Positions 15,937 to 25,388 are shown, counted from the first letter of the stretch. The stretch: DNA of 64,000 nt from Pseudomonas sp. A-RE-19 (GCF_019956555.1 NZ_JAHBDQ010000025.1:1-64000), one strand, 5' to 3'. Made by a program: numbers and translations. The notes: a model not told the origin generated them from the letters alone.

Positions 15937-18900
15937 TCAACCTTGGCTCAAGTGCTTGTCCAGCAAGGACATAGCGTGTTGCAGCTGGTCGACGGCGTTG
16001 TCGACCAGCGTCAGGTCACCCGCATCAATAACATGCTCCAGTTGCTCGCAACGCTCGATCAGGCGTTGCGCCCGAACCATGCGCGCACTGCCCTTGATGC
16101 GGTGCGCCAGATCTTGCAAACCGCGCCGATTGCCACTGGCGTGAGCCTGAAGCAGATTCTCCCGATCGGTCCGATTGGTCACAACCAGTTCGCGCACCAG
16201 ACGATCGAGCAGTGAACGGTCCGCACCGATGTATTGCTCCAGGCCACTGAGGTCTATCTCGGGTGGCGATTGCGTTTCGCTCACGAATCTGGAGGCCAGC
16301 CATGCGCTCAAATCCGCCAGCAGAACAGGCTTGAACAGGCAGTCGTCCATGCCTGCCTCCAGGCAGCGGAGCTTTTCCTCGGGTTGTGCATTGGCGGTAA
16401 AGCCCAGAATCAGCGTCGGCGGCAAGCCCAGGGCGCGCTCTTCATCGCGTATGGCACCGGCCAGTTCATAACCGCTGAGCATCGGCATCGTGCAGTCGGT
16501 TATGACCAGATCGAATTCATGTTCGCGCCACTGCTCAAGCCCCCGCGCGCCATTTTCAGCGTCCAGAACCTGATGCCCCAGATGGCCCAACTGCCATAAA
16601 AGCAGTAATCGATTGGCCGGATGATCGTCGACCACCAGAATCGTCAGCGGCCGCGTCGGCACCTGCGGCGCATTATCCAACCCCGCACTGGAAGGCAGTG
16701 GTTGCAATGCGATCAGCTCCAGATGGATGTCGACCTGCGTGCCTTGCCCAGGCACGCTCGCCAGCTGCAACCGCCCGCCCATCATCTCGCACAGCGTGCG
16801 GCTGATGACCAGGCCCAACCCGGAACCACTGCGAGCTGATTGCGGATTATTGCCGGCCTGAACAAACGAGCTGAATAGCCGTTGCTGATCGACGGTGCTG
16901 ATGCCAATGCCCGTGTCTTCAATGCGCACGCTGACCGCCAGGTGCCCGGACGCAATGGACGATGCCCGCAACGTCAGGCTCACCCTGCCCTCACGGGTGA
17001 ACTTGATGGCGTTGCTCAGCAGATTGGACAGCACCTGCTTGAAACGTGTGGGATCAATCAACACATCGCAGTCACTGTGTTCGTCCAAATCGATTCGCCA
17101 CGCCAGCGCTTTCTGCCGTGCAAGGCCTTCGAAAACCCGACACACCGAATCCACCAGCCCCCGCAGATTGGCGCGCTCGGGTGTCAGGGATAAATGCCCG
17201 GACTCGATGCGGGCGATGTCCAGAATGTCACCGATCAGCGCCAGCAGTTGTTGCGCGGCACTGGACGCCACCTCAATGGCAAAGCGATCGGTGACGCCCT
17301 CGTCCGCACGTTTGAGGGCCAGTTCGAGCATGCCGATCAGGGCGTTCATCGGTGTGCGGATTTCATGACTCATGGTGGCCAGAAAAGTGGTTTTGGCGCG
17401 GTTGGCATCGTCCGCCTCGTCTTTGGCGTCCTGCAACTGCTGCAACCATTGCTGACGCTGACGGATCTGCCGGCGCTGCCAGGCGATCCAGCCCAGGGCG
17501 AGTAACAGCAAGGCGCCAGCCACGGCAAACGCCTGCAGAATGCTTTGACGATGACGCAACCAATAGCTGTCATCCACCACCACGTCATTGCTCCAGCGGG
17601 CCACCAGATCGTCCATCTCCTGGGGCGAGATGCTCAGCAACGCCTTGTTCAGAATCGAGTGCAGCGCCAGCGCATCACTTCCGGTCGCCAGAGCGATGCG
17701 CGCCGGTTCATCGCCCACGGTACTGCTGATGCGCAGACGCCCGCTGTAATACCGGGCAATCAGGTAGCGGGTCATGAACAATGAACTGAGCGCGGCATCG
17801 GCCTCCCCCTTCATGACCATTTCCAGGCCTTGGGCCGGGCCTTGCACATCCAGCATCCGCACCTGCGGTGCCCGGGCGAGAATGAATGCACGCATCGGAT
17901 GACTGTGATAAATCGCCAGGCGTTTGCCGGCCAGATCGTCCAGCGTTCTCGGGCTACCGGGGGTGACTGCACTGACCAGCGTGTATGGGTTGGTGACGTA
18001 AGGGCTGGTAAAACGCAGCCCGGCTACGCCTTCAGTCGTGGGGATGAGAGCCGGCAATACGTCGATCTCGCCAGCCTTGAGTCGCTGGATCTGCTCGTCC
18101 AGGGATTGGCCCCGCAGCACGTTGAAATTCAAACCGCTACGCTGGCTGATCAGCGTCAACAATTGCGCGGTCAACCCGCTGAATCGCCCTTGGGCATCAT
18201 AGAAAGTCAAAGGCGCAAAGTCCCCGACCACGCCGACCCTCACCGTCGGATGCTGATCCAACCAGCGCTGTTCACTGGCGCTCAGACTCACTCGTTGCAG
18301 ACCCAGCCGATTGGCGCGGCCGGCACTCCATCGTTGCTCGATGGCAGAGCGTTGCTCCATCGGGATCGCCGCCAGTGCCTTGTCGACGATGTTTTTCAGG
18401 CGCGTATTGTCCCGAGCCAATGCGAAACCGAACGGGTTGGCGTCAAGGCCGGATGGCCCCATCAACTGAACGTTATTGTGGTAGTTGTTGTTGATCAGGT
18501 AATTGGCACTGATAAGGTCCCCGAGGTACACATCATCCTGCCCGTACGCCACGGCTCCGAGTGCATCGAGCGCCGACGAGTAACGTTGCAGATCAGCCTT
18601 GGGGTAAAAGGCTTTGACGGTCTGCTCCGGTAGATAGTCGGCGACCATGGCGATGCGTTTTCCGGCCAGATCCTCGGGCATGCGCTCGTCCAGCCTGGTG
18701 ACCAGCATCGGCTGATCTTCGGCATAGGCGCTGGATCGAGACAGATCGGGATCGGCGGCCTCGAAACTGTTGGAGGTTCCCAGCAGATCCAGGTCTTTGC
18801 GTTTGAGTGCCTCCATCGCCGCCTCGCGTGTGCCATAGCGCAGCACCTCGATGTTGACATGCAGCAGTTGCCCAAGCAGCTCGACGTAATCGGCGGTAAT

Positions 18901-19149
18901 GCCCTCCAGTTCATCGTGATTGCGCGTCAATTCGAAGGGCGGGTAGTCCGGCCCCGTTACACCGACGCGCAACACCCGTTTGCTGACCAGCCAATTGCGA
19001 TCATCCCTATCCAGCTGGACGGCATAGCCTTCCACCGTGGAGCGCCCCAGCAGGCGCAATGACTTGGGCTCGTCGGCCACCGCGACCCGTGCCAGCGATA
19101 CCAGACACAGCATCAAGCCCCATAGAAAAACACGCACGGTCAGGCTCAT
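15937..19149 (-). CDS. BvgS/EvgS-type hybrid sensor histidine kinase
   Basis: The 1070-residue unorthodox kinase has a signal sequence (1-25), then two periplasmic solute-binding Venus-flytrap domains (about 58-275 and 300-520) and a transmembrane helix (537-558). A short coiled coil leads to the HisKA domain with phospho-His 595 in ATMSHEIRTP. The ATPase domain has N box LSNAIKF, DTGIGI at 745 and GSGLGL at 775. The receiver has phospho-Asp 885 in VITDCTMP and Lys 940. The Hpt domain has His 1016 in LAHRIKGSA. This is a complete four-step phosphorelay. Its ATG overlaps the stop of the response regulator gene (TGATG), so the two are translationally coupled. The signal is unknown; family members sense small acids, sulfate-like molecules or redox. 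Confidence 0.93.
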   Translation of the reverse strand: MSLTVRVFLWGLMLCLVSLARVAVADEPKSLRLLGRSTVEGYAVQLDRDDRNWLVSKRVLRVGVTGPDYPPFELTRNHDELEGITADYVELLGQLLHVNIEVLRYGTREAAMEALKRKDLDLLGTSNSFEAADPDLSRSSAYAEDQPMLVTRLDERMPEDLAGKRIAMVADYLPEQTVKAFYPKADLQRYSSALDALGAVAYGQDDVYLGDLISANYLINNNYHNNVQLMGPSGLDANPFGFALARDNTRLKNIVDKALAAIPMEQRSAIEQRWSAGRANRLGLQRVSLSASEQRWLDQHPTVRVGVVGDFAPLTFYDAQGRFSGLTAQLLTLISQRSGLNFNVLRGQSLDEQIQRLKAGEIDVLPALIPTTEGVAGLRFTSPYVTNPYTLVSAVTPGSPRTLDDLAGKRLAIYHSHPMRAFILARAPQVRMLDVQGPAQGLEMVMKGEADAALSSLFMTRYLIARYYSGRLRISSTVGDEPARIALATGSDALALHSILNKALLSISPQEMDDLVARWSNDVVVDDSYWLRHRQSILQAFAVAGALLLLALGWIAWQRRQIRQRQQWLQQLQDAKDEADDANRAKTTFLATMSHEIRTPMNALIGMLELALKRADEGVTDRFAIEVASSAAQQLLALIGDILDIARIESGHLSLTPERANLRGLVDSVCRVFEGLARQKALAWRIDLDEHSDCDVLIDPTRFKQVLSNLLSNAIKFTREGRVSLTLRASSIASGHLAVSVRIEDTGIGISTVDQQRLFSSFVQAGNNPQSARSGSGLGLVISRTLCEMMGGRLQLASVPGQGTQVDIHLELIALQPLPSSAGLDNAPQVPTRPLTILVVDDHPANRLLLLWQLGHLGHQVLDAENGARGLEQWREHEFDLVITDCTMPMLSGYELAGAIRDEERALGLPPTLILGFTANAQPEEKLRCLEAGMDDCLFKPVLLADLSAWLASRFVSETQSPPEIDLSGLEQYIGADRSLLDRLVRELVVTNRTDRENLLQAHASGNRRGLQDLAHRIKGSARMVRAQRLIERCEQLEHVIDAGDLTLVDNAVDQLQHAMSLLDKHLSQG

Positions 19150-19769
19150 CAGATCAGATGATTGCGCTTGGCGAAGTCCCGCAGGTGTACGGCGGCGTTC
19201 ACCCCCAGCTTTTCGATCAAGCGGGTCTTGTAGGTGCTGACCGTCTTGTGACTCAGGTGCATCAGTTCGCCGATCGCCTTGTTCGTCATGCCCCGGGCCA
19301 GGTGCTGCAGGATGGTCAGTTCGCGGTTGGAGAGTTTGTCGATCATCTGTTTTTCGCTGCGTTGCAGGGGGTTCTGCGATCCCGAAGGCAGGCGCGCGAA
19401 ATAGGTGTAACCGGTCATGACCGCATGCACGGCTTTTTGCAATTGACTCAGGACATTGGTCTTGGCGACATACGCCATGGCCCCGGCGCGCATGCAACGA
19501 TCCTGAAAGAACCACGGATCGAGCGATGAGAACACCAGCACTCGGCACGAAAAATCACTGGCTTTGATCCGTTCCAGCACATCCAGCCCATCGCCGTCGG
19601 GCATGACCAGGTCCAGCACCACAAGTGCAGGTGAATGCTCACGGAGCATCGACAATGCCTCGCTACCGCCGGCAGCCTCGTAAATCCGCTTGAACCCCTC
19701 CATTTCCAGTACGATTTTGACTGCGGCGCGTACCACTGGATGATCGTCCACAATCAGCACTGACTTCAT
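19149..19769 (-). CDS. LuxR/NarL-type response regulator (BvgA/EvgA-like)
   Basis: The 206-residue protein has a receiver domain (1-120): SVLIVDDHPVVR supplies the acidic pair, ALVVLDLVMPDGDG the phospho-Asp near residue 54, and AYVAKT the conserved Lys. A C-terminal LuxR helix-turn-helix follows: LSNRELTILQHLARGMTNKAI, then HLSHKTVSTYKTRLIEKL. It is the cognate DNA-binding output of the hybrid kinase encoded directly downstream. The start is ATG 19769, preceded by GGGAGTTGCC; a start 12 codons earlier lacks a comparable site. Confidence 0.92.
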   Translation of the reverse strand: MKSVLIVDDHPVVRAAVKIVLEMEGFKRIYEAAGGSEALSMLREHSPALVVLDLVMPDGDGLDVLERIKASDFSCRVLVFSSLDPWFFQDRCMRAGAMAYVAKTNVLSQLQKAVHAVMTGYTYFARLPSGSQNPLQRSEKQMIDKLSNRELTILQHLARGMTNKAIGELMHLSHKTVSTYKTRLIEKLGVNAAVHLRDFAKRNHLI

Positions 19770-19922
19770 GGCAACTCCCTGTGCAAAGACCTGACGATTG
19801 CGCACGAATGCACTCCGGATAACGCCGGACCGGACGCAACGGCTGCGCTAAGACTTTTGCATGGAGTGCAGGAAAAATGAACCTGACAAAAATGATAGTA
19901 GCGACAAACGGTAGCCCCGGAA

Positions 19923-20372
19923 TCAACCGATCCGTTGCCGATACCGCTCATGCTCCGAGGACTGAACACCTTCACACCCAAGCGGATCGATGAGCGCCAT
20001 CAGCTGTTGAATGGACAAAAGATCCGGCAGCGCCGCATGGCTCACCTGAACCTTCTGCTGAACCGTTCGCTCAATACCGGCGGCAGGCGTCAGCGGCAAT
20101 CGTGCCTGCTGGCCATCGTAGATCAAGGTGTGATTAACCTGGCCGTTATCGAGGAAGAACCCCGGCAGGTCAAACGCCCCACCCGCCAGCGAGGCATTGA
20201 TGACCACCAGATCGAACGGCTCGTAGCCGTACTCGATCAGAGTCAGCATTTGCGCAAGGCTGTGCACCGGTGCCACCCGGTAGTAACCGAGCTGGTTGAA
20301 CAACCGCTCGGTTTTCATCCGGTGAAAATGCTGTTCGTCGACGATCAGAATTCGTAAGGCTTTGTTCGGCAA
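19923..20372 (-). CDS. Degenerate receiver-domain protein (pseudo-receiver)
   Basis: The 149-residue protein has a CheY-like start (ALRILIVDEQHFHRMKTERLF), so the acidic pocket is kept. The position of the phosphoacceptor reads Asn (FDLVVINASLAG, where a normal domain has Asp), and the later Thr/Ser and Lys switch residues are not recognisable. It is probably not phosphorylated and may act by constitutive protein contact. The C-terminal 40 residues match nothing I know. Only a TTG start (20372) is available, with GGGGG about 9 nt upstream. It lies 153 nt upstream of, and in line with, the response regulator and kinase genes, so it may be a third component of that system. Confidence 0.7.
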   Translation of the reverse strand: MPNKALRILIVDEQHFHRMKTERLFNQLGYYRVAPVHSLAQMLTLIEYGYEPFDLVVINASLAGGAFDLPGFFLDNGQVNHTLIYDGQQARLPLTPAAGIERTVQQKVQVSHAALPDLLSIQQLMALIDPLGCEGVQSSEHERYRQRIG

Positions 20373-20489
20373 AACGTGCCCCCACTGAGGGTTTCAGATT
20401 CGTGAGGGCGCAAGGCTACGGAAGACCTGTCGTGTTTTCTGTAGGACTTTTCCTAAAAATGAATGCCTCTGTCCGACGATGGGCGATTG

Positions 20490-20704
20490 AAGATCAAAAG
20501 ATCGCAGCCTTCGGCAGCTCCTACCGGGTGTAAACCGTTCGAATGCCTTCGACTGCACCGGCCGGGTGTAACCGTTCGAATGCCTTCGACTGCACCGGCC
20601 GGGTGTAACCGTTCGAATGTAGGAGCTGCCGAAGGCTGCGATCTTTTGATCTTGATGTCAGCGCAAGCAAGATCAAAAGATCGCAGCCTTCGGCGCCTCC
20701 TACG
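20490..20704. repeat. Compound repeat: tandem 37/38-bp units inside REP-type inverted repeats
   Basis: A unit beginning CGGGTGTAACCGTTCGAATG starts at 20525, 20563 and 20600 (the third copy is partial), giving periods of 38 and 37 bp. The array is flanked by REP-type sequences: AGATCAAAAGATCGCAGCCT with the CTTCGGCAGCTCCTAC arm on the left, its inverted copy from about 20619, and a third direct copy ending at 20704. The 340-nt gap between the pseudo-receiver gene and mgtA holds nothing else recognisable. Confidence 0.85.
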
Positions 20705-20713
20705 TTGGCAGCA

Positions 20714-23431
20714 TTACTGCCAGCCAAACCGTCGAACGTAGAAACCTTTAACCGCCTGGGTCAGCGCCATGTACGCCAGCAGTATCATCGGCAGGAACAC
20801 GAAATACAGCGATGGCAGCGCCTGCAGTTTGAAGTAATGCGCCAGCGGCCCCATCGGCAGAAAAATCCCCACGGCCATGATGACCCCGGTCATTACCAGC
20901 AGCGGCGTGGCGGCGCGGCTCTGCAGGAACGGGATTTTCGGCGTGCGGATCATGTGCACGATCAGCGTCTGGGTCAGCAGCCCGACCACGAACCAGCCAG
21001 ATTGAAACAACGTCTGATGGTCCGGGGTGTTGGCATCGAACACATACCACATCAAGGCAAAGGTGCTGATGTCGAAGATCGAACTGATCGGGCCGAAAAA
21101 CAGCATGAAGCGCCCGACATCCGCCGGCTGCCAGCGTTGTGGTTTTTTCAGCATGTCCTCGTCGACGTTATCGAACGGGATGGCGATCTGCGAAATGTCG
21201 TAGAGCAGGTTTTGCACCAACAGGTGCATCGGCAACATCGGCAGAAACGGAATGAACGCACTGGCCACCAGCACCGAGAACACATTGCCGAAGTTCGAGC
21301 TGGCGGTCATTTTGATGTACTTGAGCATGTTGGCAAAGGTGCGCCGCCCCTCCAGCACGCCCTCCTCCAGCACCATCAGGCTTTTCTCCAGAAGGATGAT
21401 GTCCGCCGCTTCCTTGGCGATGTCCACGGCGCTGTCCACCGAAATGCCGATGTCGGCGGTACGCAGGGCCGGTGCGTCGTTGATGCCGTCGCCCATGAAA
21501 CCGACCACGTGGCCGTTACCCTTGAGCAGACGCACGATGCGTTCCTTGTGCGACGGCGTGAGTTTGGCGAAGACGTTGGTGGCCTCCACCGCCACCGCCA
21601 GCTCGGCGTCGCTCATGCGTTCGATGTCGTTACCCATCAGCAGGCCTTGCTGCTCAAGACCGACTTCGCGGCAGATTTTCGCGGTCACCAGTTCGTTGTC
21701 GCCAGTCAGCACTTTCACCGCCACACCATGAGCGGCCAGGGCCTTGAGCGCTGGCGCGGTGCTTTCCTTCGGTGGATCGAGGAAGGCCACGTAGCCGATC
21801 AGCGTCAGTGCCTGTTCATCGGCCAGACTGTAAGTGTCGCGCCCCTCGATCATCGGCCGCGCCGCCACCGCCACCACCCGCAGGCCTTCGGCATTGAATG
21901 TCGCGGTGACCTGGCGAATCCGCGCCAGCAGTTCATCGCTCAGCGCTTCGTCGGCAACGCCGTGACGCACCCGGGTGCACACCGCCAGCACTTCTTCCAC
22001 CGCGCCTTTGCAGATCAGCAGAGGCGGCTGATCACGCTCGGCCACCACCACCGACATGCGCCGACGGGTGAAGTCGAACGGAATCTCGTCGACCTTGCGA
22101 AACGCCGTACCGACTTTCAGTTCACGGTGCACTTCAACGTGTTCCAGCACGGCCACGTCCAGCAGGTTTTTCAGGCCGGTCTGGTAGTAGCTGTTGAGGT
22201 AGGCCATTTCCAGCACGTCATCGGAATCGTTGCCCCAGACATCGACGTTGCGGGCGAGGAAGATTTTGTCCTGGGTCAGCGTGCCGGTCTTGTCGGTGCA
22301 CAGCACGTCCATGGCGCCGAAGTTCTGGATCGCATCGAGACGTTTGACGATGACTTTTTTGCGCGACAGAAACACCGCGCCCTTGGCCAGCGTCGAGGTG
22401 ACAATCATCGGCAGCATTTCCGGGGTCAGGCCCACGGCAATCGACAGCGCGAACAACAACGCTTCGGTCCAGTCACCCTTGGTGAAGCCGTTGATGAACA
22501 GCACCAGCGGCGCCATGACGAACATGAAGCGGATCAGCAACCAGCTGACGTTGTTGACCCCGGTCTGGAACGAGGTCGGCGCGCGATCGGTAGCACCGAC
22601 CCGTTGCGCCAGCGCACCGAAATAGGTGTCGTTGCCCGTGGTGAGAATCACCGCCATCGCCGTGCCGGACACCACGTTGGTGCCCATGAACAGGATGTTG
22701 TCGAGGTCCAGCGGGTTGCAGGTGTCGTTGTTCTGCTGACGGGGAAATTTTTCCACCGGCATCGATTCACCGGTCATCGCGGCCTGGCTGACGAACAGGT
22801 CCTTGGCGTTGAGTACCCGGCAATCGGCAGGAATCATGTCGCCGGCCGAGAGCACGATCAGGTCCCCCGGCACCAGTTGCTTGATCGGCAGTTCGATGCG
22901 TCGTGCCCCGCTGTCCGCCACCTCCCGACGCATCACCGTGGCCGTGTTGCTGACCATCGCTTTGAGCGCGTCGGCGGCCTGATTGGATTTGGTTTCCTGC
23001 CAGAAGCGCAGCAAGGTCGAAAGCACCACCATGGAGAAAATCACGATGGCGGCTTTCAGGTCTTCGGTCAGCCAGGAGATGACCGCCAGCAAGGTCAGCA
23101 GCAAGTTGAACGGATTTTTGTAGCAGTGCCACAGGTGCGTCCACCACGGTAGCGGTTGCTCGTGCTCGACTTCATTGAGGCCGTATTGCTCGCGCAATGT
23201 ATCGGCTTCAAGTTCACTCAGGCCGTCGGTGTGACTGCCGAGGTTGTCCAGCAGTTGGCCAGTGTTGCTGTTGGCGGCGGCGACCAGGGTTTGCGCCAAT
23301 GTCGGTGGGACTTCACGACTGACCGTGGTGTCAGTAAAGCTTTCGAGCAACACCAGACGGCGGAAGTGCCGGGCGATGTGGCGGGTACGCAGGAATCCGG
23401 CGAAGAATTCCTTGAGCAAGGTAAGGTTCAT
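20714..23431 (-). CDS. mgtA: Magnesium-translocating P-type ATPase MgtA
   Basis: The 905-residue P3B-type ATPase imports Mg2+ across the inner membrane when it is scarce. It has TGES (residues 220-223) in the actuator domain, the phosphorylated Asp 380 in CTDKTGTLTQDK, MTGDN-type KVLTGDNELV, and the hinge FMGDGINDAPALR. There are two N-terminal helices, two around residues 295-345 (with GLTPEMLPMI), and six in the C-terminal third. The conserved NPFNLLLTLLAVIS segment and the C-terminal VQNLLYDISQIAIPFDNVDEDM are typical of MgtA/MgtB. The ATG follows GGGGGCACTGCC. A long, structured untranslated leader precedes it and probably regulates expression. Confidence 0.96.
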   Translation of the reverse strand: MNLTLLKEFFAGFLRTRHIARHFRRLVLLESFTDTTVSREVPPTLAQTLVAAANSNTGQLLDNLGSHTDGLSELEADTLREQYGLNEVEHEQPLPWWTHLWHCYKNPFNLLLTLLAVISWLTEDLKAAIVIFSMVVLSTLLRFWQETKSNQAADALKAMVSNTATVMRREVADSGARRIELPIKQLVPGDLIVLSAGDMIPADCRVLNAKDLFVSQAAMTGESMPVEKFPRQQNNDTCNPLDLDNILFMGTNVVSGTAMAVILTTGNDTYFGALAQRVGATDRAPTSFQTGVNNVSWLLIRFMFVMAPLVLFINGFTKGDWTEALLFALSIAVGLTPEMLPMIVTSTLAKGAVFLSRKKVIVKRLDAIQNFGAMDVLCTDKTGTLTQDKIFLARNVDVWGNDSDDVLEMAYLNSYYQTGLKNLLDVAVLEHVEVHRELKVGTAFRKVDEIPFDFTRRRMSVVVAERDQPPLLICKGAVEEVLAVCTRVRHGVADEALSDELLARIRQVTATFNAEGLRVVAVAARPMIEGRDTYSLADEQALTLIGYVAFLDPPKESTAPALKALAAHGVAVKVLTGDNELVTAKICREVGLEQQGLLMGNDIERMSDAELAVAVEATNVFAKLTPSHKERIVRLLKGNGHVVGFMGDGINDAPALRTADIGISVDSAVDIAKEAADIILLEKSLMVLEEGVLEGRRTFANMLKYIKMTASSNFGNVFSVLVASAFIPFLPMLPMHLLVQNLLYDISQIAIPFDNVDEDMLKKPQRWQPADVGRFMLFFGPISSIFDISTFALMWYVFDANTPDHQTLFQSGWFVVGLLTQTLIVHMIRTPKIPFLQSRAATPLLVMTGVIMAVGIFLPMGPLAHYFKLQALPSLYFVFLPMILLAYMALTQAVKGFYVRRFGWQ

Positions 23432-23760
23432 GGCAGTGCCCCCAGGGTCAGCCGGGAAACCGTCGAGCAGGCGTGTCGAGGCGCTGCGATGACGACACGA
23501 GGGTCGAACATCACACGCTGTTGAGCGTCGATGAGAGGGACGTCGGGAGTCGTGCCGGAACTGGCCACGATCGGGATGCCGCTGCTCGCTTTTCGGCGAG
23601 ATAACGGCACCAAAGGCTGCGCGTTTATCTTGCCGGGAAAATGCCGGTTACCGAGACCGGCCGACAACTGTCACTCGAACAAGTACCCACTGTGGGTCTC
23701 CGCTATTGATGAAAACGCGCGAAGCTTACGCCGCGATTTCTAGAGAGTAAACGCTGCAAA
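23432..23760 (-). promoter_or_regulatory. Long structured 5' leader of mgtA
   Basis: About 300 nt separate mgtA from its probable promoter area. Reading the minus strand, GAGACC (23700-23695) can pair with GGTCTC (23658-23653), enclosing two small hairpins. Alternatively GCCGGT (23661-23656) pairs with ACCGGC (23648-23643). The two helices share bases and cannot coexist. A further hairpin CTCGC-cgaaaa-GCGAG lies downstream. mgtA genes of enterobacteria are controlled by Mg2+-sensing leaders; this one shows no M-box or enterobacterial signature that I can recognise. A single GTTTA half-site near 23750 could belong to a PhoP box. A TTG-initiated frame of 79 codons (23667-23428) overlaps the mgtA start by ATGA but has weak coding signs. 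Confidence 0.45.
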
Positions 23761-23836
23761 GGCGTGTGATGGGGGAATCGCGAGGTTCTTCAGGAAGGGT
23801 TCAGGATTCAAGATTTGTGGGACTCTTTCGGGCCCC

Positions 23837-23929
23837 TTCGCGAGCAGGCTCGCTCCCACAGTGGATCTTCAGTGAACACAGAGTTTGTGTAAGACAAAGA
23901 TCAAATGTGGGAGCGAGCCTGCTCGCGAT
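23837..23929. repeat. REPIN
   Basis: Inverted pair of the common REP unit between the mgtA leader and the 3' end of pvdA. It marks the left border of the pyoverdine region. Confidence 0.9.
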
Positions 23930-23955
23930 GGCGGCCCTTACAGCCGCAACAAATC

Positions 23956-25293
23956 TCAGCTGGCAGTCGCCAACAACACATCCATCACCGACCGACCCTG
24001 CCCACGCAACTTGCCATGCTCATACAACGAACCGGCAATTTCATCGGCACGGATCGGCAGGATCGACAGCAAGGTGTCGCTCAAGCCGTGGCTGGCCTGG
24101 CAGAAGCCCTGCATGTAGATGCCGGCCTTGCAGCGCTCGTCGGTGATCAGTTTGTAGTGGCGATCGACCTCGAAATCGCCCAGGTACTGTTCCATCGGCG
24201 CCAGCAGTTTGCGGTGCATCTGACGCTCGTAACCGGTGGCCAGCACCACGGCGTCGTAGCGGCGAACCGTGACGTCGCCGGTGGCATTGTTGCGTACCGC
24301 CAGTTCGATACCGCGCTCGGTGGCGGTGGCTTTTTCAACGGTGGTCAGGGTACGGAACGCATGGCGCGCGATGCCCGAGACTTTCTGCCGGTAGAAGATG
24401 CCGTAAATGCGTTCGATCAGGTCGATGTCCACCACCGAATAGTTGGTGTTGTGGTACTCGTTGACCAGGCGCTCGCGTTCGCTGCTGGCCTGCTGGAACA
24501 CCAGGTCGGTGAACTCCGGCGAAAACACTTCGTTGACGAAGGGGCTGTCATCGGCCGGTTTGAGGGCCGAGCCGCGCAGGATCATGTCCACCTGCACCGA
24601 CGGGAAGCTGTCGTTCAGGTCGATGAAGGCTTCCGCCGCACTCTGCCCGCCGCCGATGATCGCGATGTTCATCGGTTGGTTGTTCACGCAGCGCTGCTTG
24701 GCCATGCGCTCCAGATACTGGGAATGGTGAAACACCCGACCGTCATCCTTCAGTGCCTTGAACGCTTCGGGAATACGCGGTGTACCGCCGGCGCTGACCA
24801 CCACCGAGCGGGTGGTGCGCACATGCTGCAACCCCTGAGTATCACGGGAGATCACCCGCAGCGCTTCGACCTGCTGATGGTGCAGCACCGGCTCGATGGC
24901 CAGCACTTCCTCGCCGTAGCGGCTCTGCTCGGTAAATTGCCCGGCGACCCAGCGCAGGTAGTCGTTGTACTCCATGCGGCATGGATAGAAGGTGCCGAGG
25001 TTGATGAAGTCCACCAGACGACCGTGGTGCTTGAGGTAGTTGACGAAGGAATACGGGCTGGTCGGGTTACGCAGCGTCACCAGATCCTTGAGAAAGGAAA
25101 TCTGCAGTTCGCTCTGAGTGACCAAGGTGTTGCCGTGCCAGCGGTAGTCCGCCTGCTTGTCGAGAAACAGCACATCCAGTTCGCCCTGACTCGGCCCGCG
25201 CTCTTGCAGGGCGATGGCCAGGGCCAGGTTCGAAGGGCCAAAACCGACGCCGATCAGGTCGTGAACGATGGGCGATGCAATTGCCTGTGTCAT
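23956..25293 (-). CDS. pvdA: L-ornithine N5-monooxygenase PvdA
   Basis: PvdA is the FAD- and NADPH-dependent enzyme that hydroxylates the side-chain nitrogen of L-ornithine, giving the hydroxamate building block of pyoverdine. The 445-residue protein has the FAD motif DLIGVGFGPSNLALAIAL near the N-terminus (GxGxxN as in this class). The substrate loop DKQADYRWH, the NADPH motif IAIIGGGQSAAEAF, and the C-terminal ATGYERQMH are also present. The start ATG 25293 is the first supported one, with GAGGACACTGGAA upstream; earlier in-frame codons lie in the leader. An iron-starvation box is found at 25389-25412, so transcription is PvdS-dependent. It lies downstream of an ECF sigma gene on the same strand. 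Confidence 0.97.
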   Translation of the reverse strand: MTQAIASPIVHDLIGVGFGPSNLALAIALQERGPSQGELDVLFLDKQADYRWHGNTLVTQSELQISFLKDLVTLRNPTSPYSFVNYLKHHGRLVDFINLGTFYPCRMEYNDYLRWVAGQFTEQSRYGEEVLAIEPVLHHQQVEALRVISRDTQGLQHVRTTRSVVVSAGGTPRIPEAFKALKDDGRVFHHSQYLERMAKQRCVNNQPMNIAIIGGGQSAAEAFIDLNDSFPSVQVDMILRGSALKPADDSPFVNEVFSPEFTDLVFQQASSERERLVNEYHNTNYSVVDIDLIERIYGIFYRQKVSGIARHAFRTLTTVEKATATERGIELAVRNNATGDVTVRRYDAVVLATGYERQMHRKLLAPMEQYLGDFEVDRHYKLITDERCKAGIYMQGFCQASHGLSDTLLSILPIRADEIAGSLYEHGKLRGQGRSVMDVLLATAS

Positions 25294-25388
25294 TTCCAGT
25301 GTCCTCTGGATGAACCCCGGAGCAGCGGGGATAACGCCTGGGTGACCTGACCGGCCTTGTGCGGCAGCAGATCGTCTGTTGAATAGGA

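Noticed and set aside
20705..23152. Plus-strand open frame of 815 codons opposite mgtA
   Set aside because: It is fully antisense to an unmistakable MgtA gene, is rich in His/Gln/Arg with no family motif, and is explained by the strong G/C bias at third codon positions.
23428..23667. 79-codon TTG-started frame in the mgtA leader
   Set aside because: The start codon is weak, there is no clear Shine-Dalgarno sequence and no recognisable family. It is kept only as a possible leader peptide within the mgtA leader finding, not as a gene.
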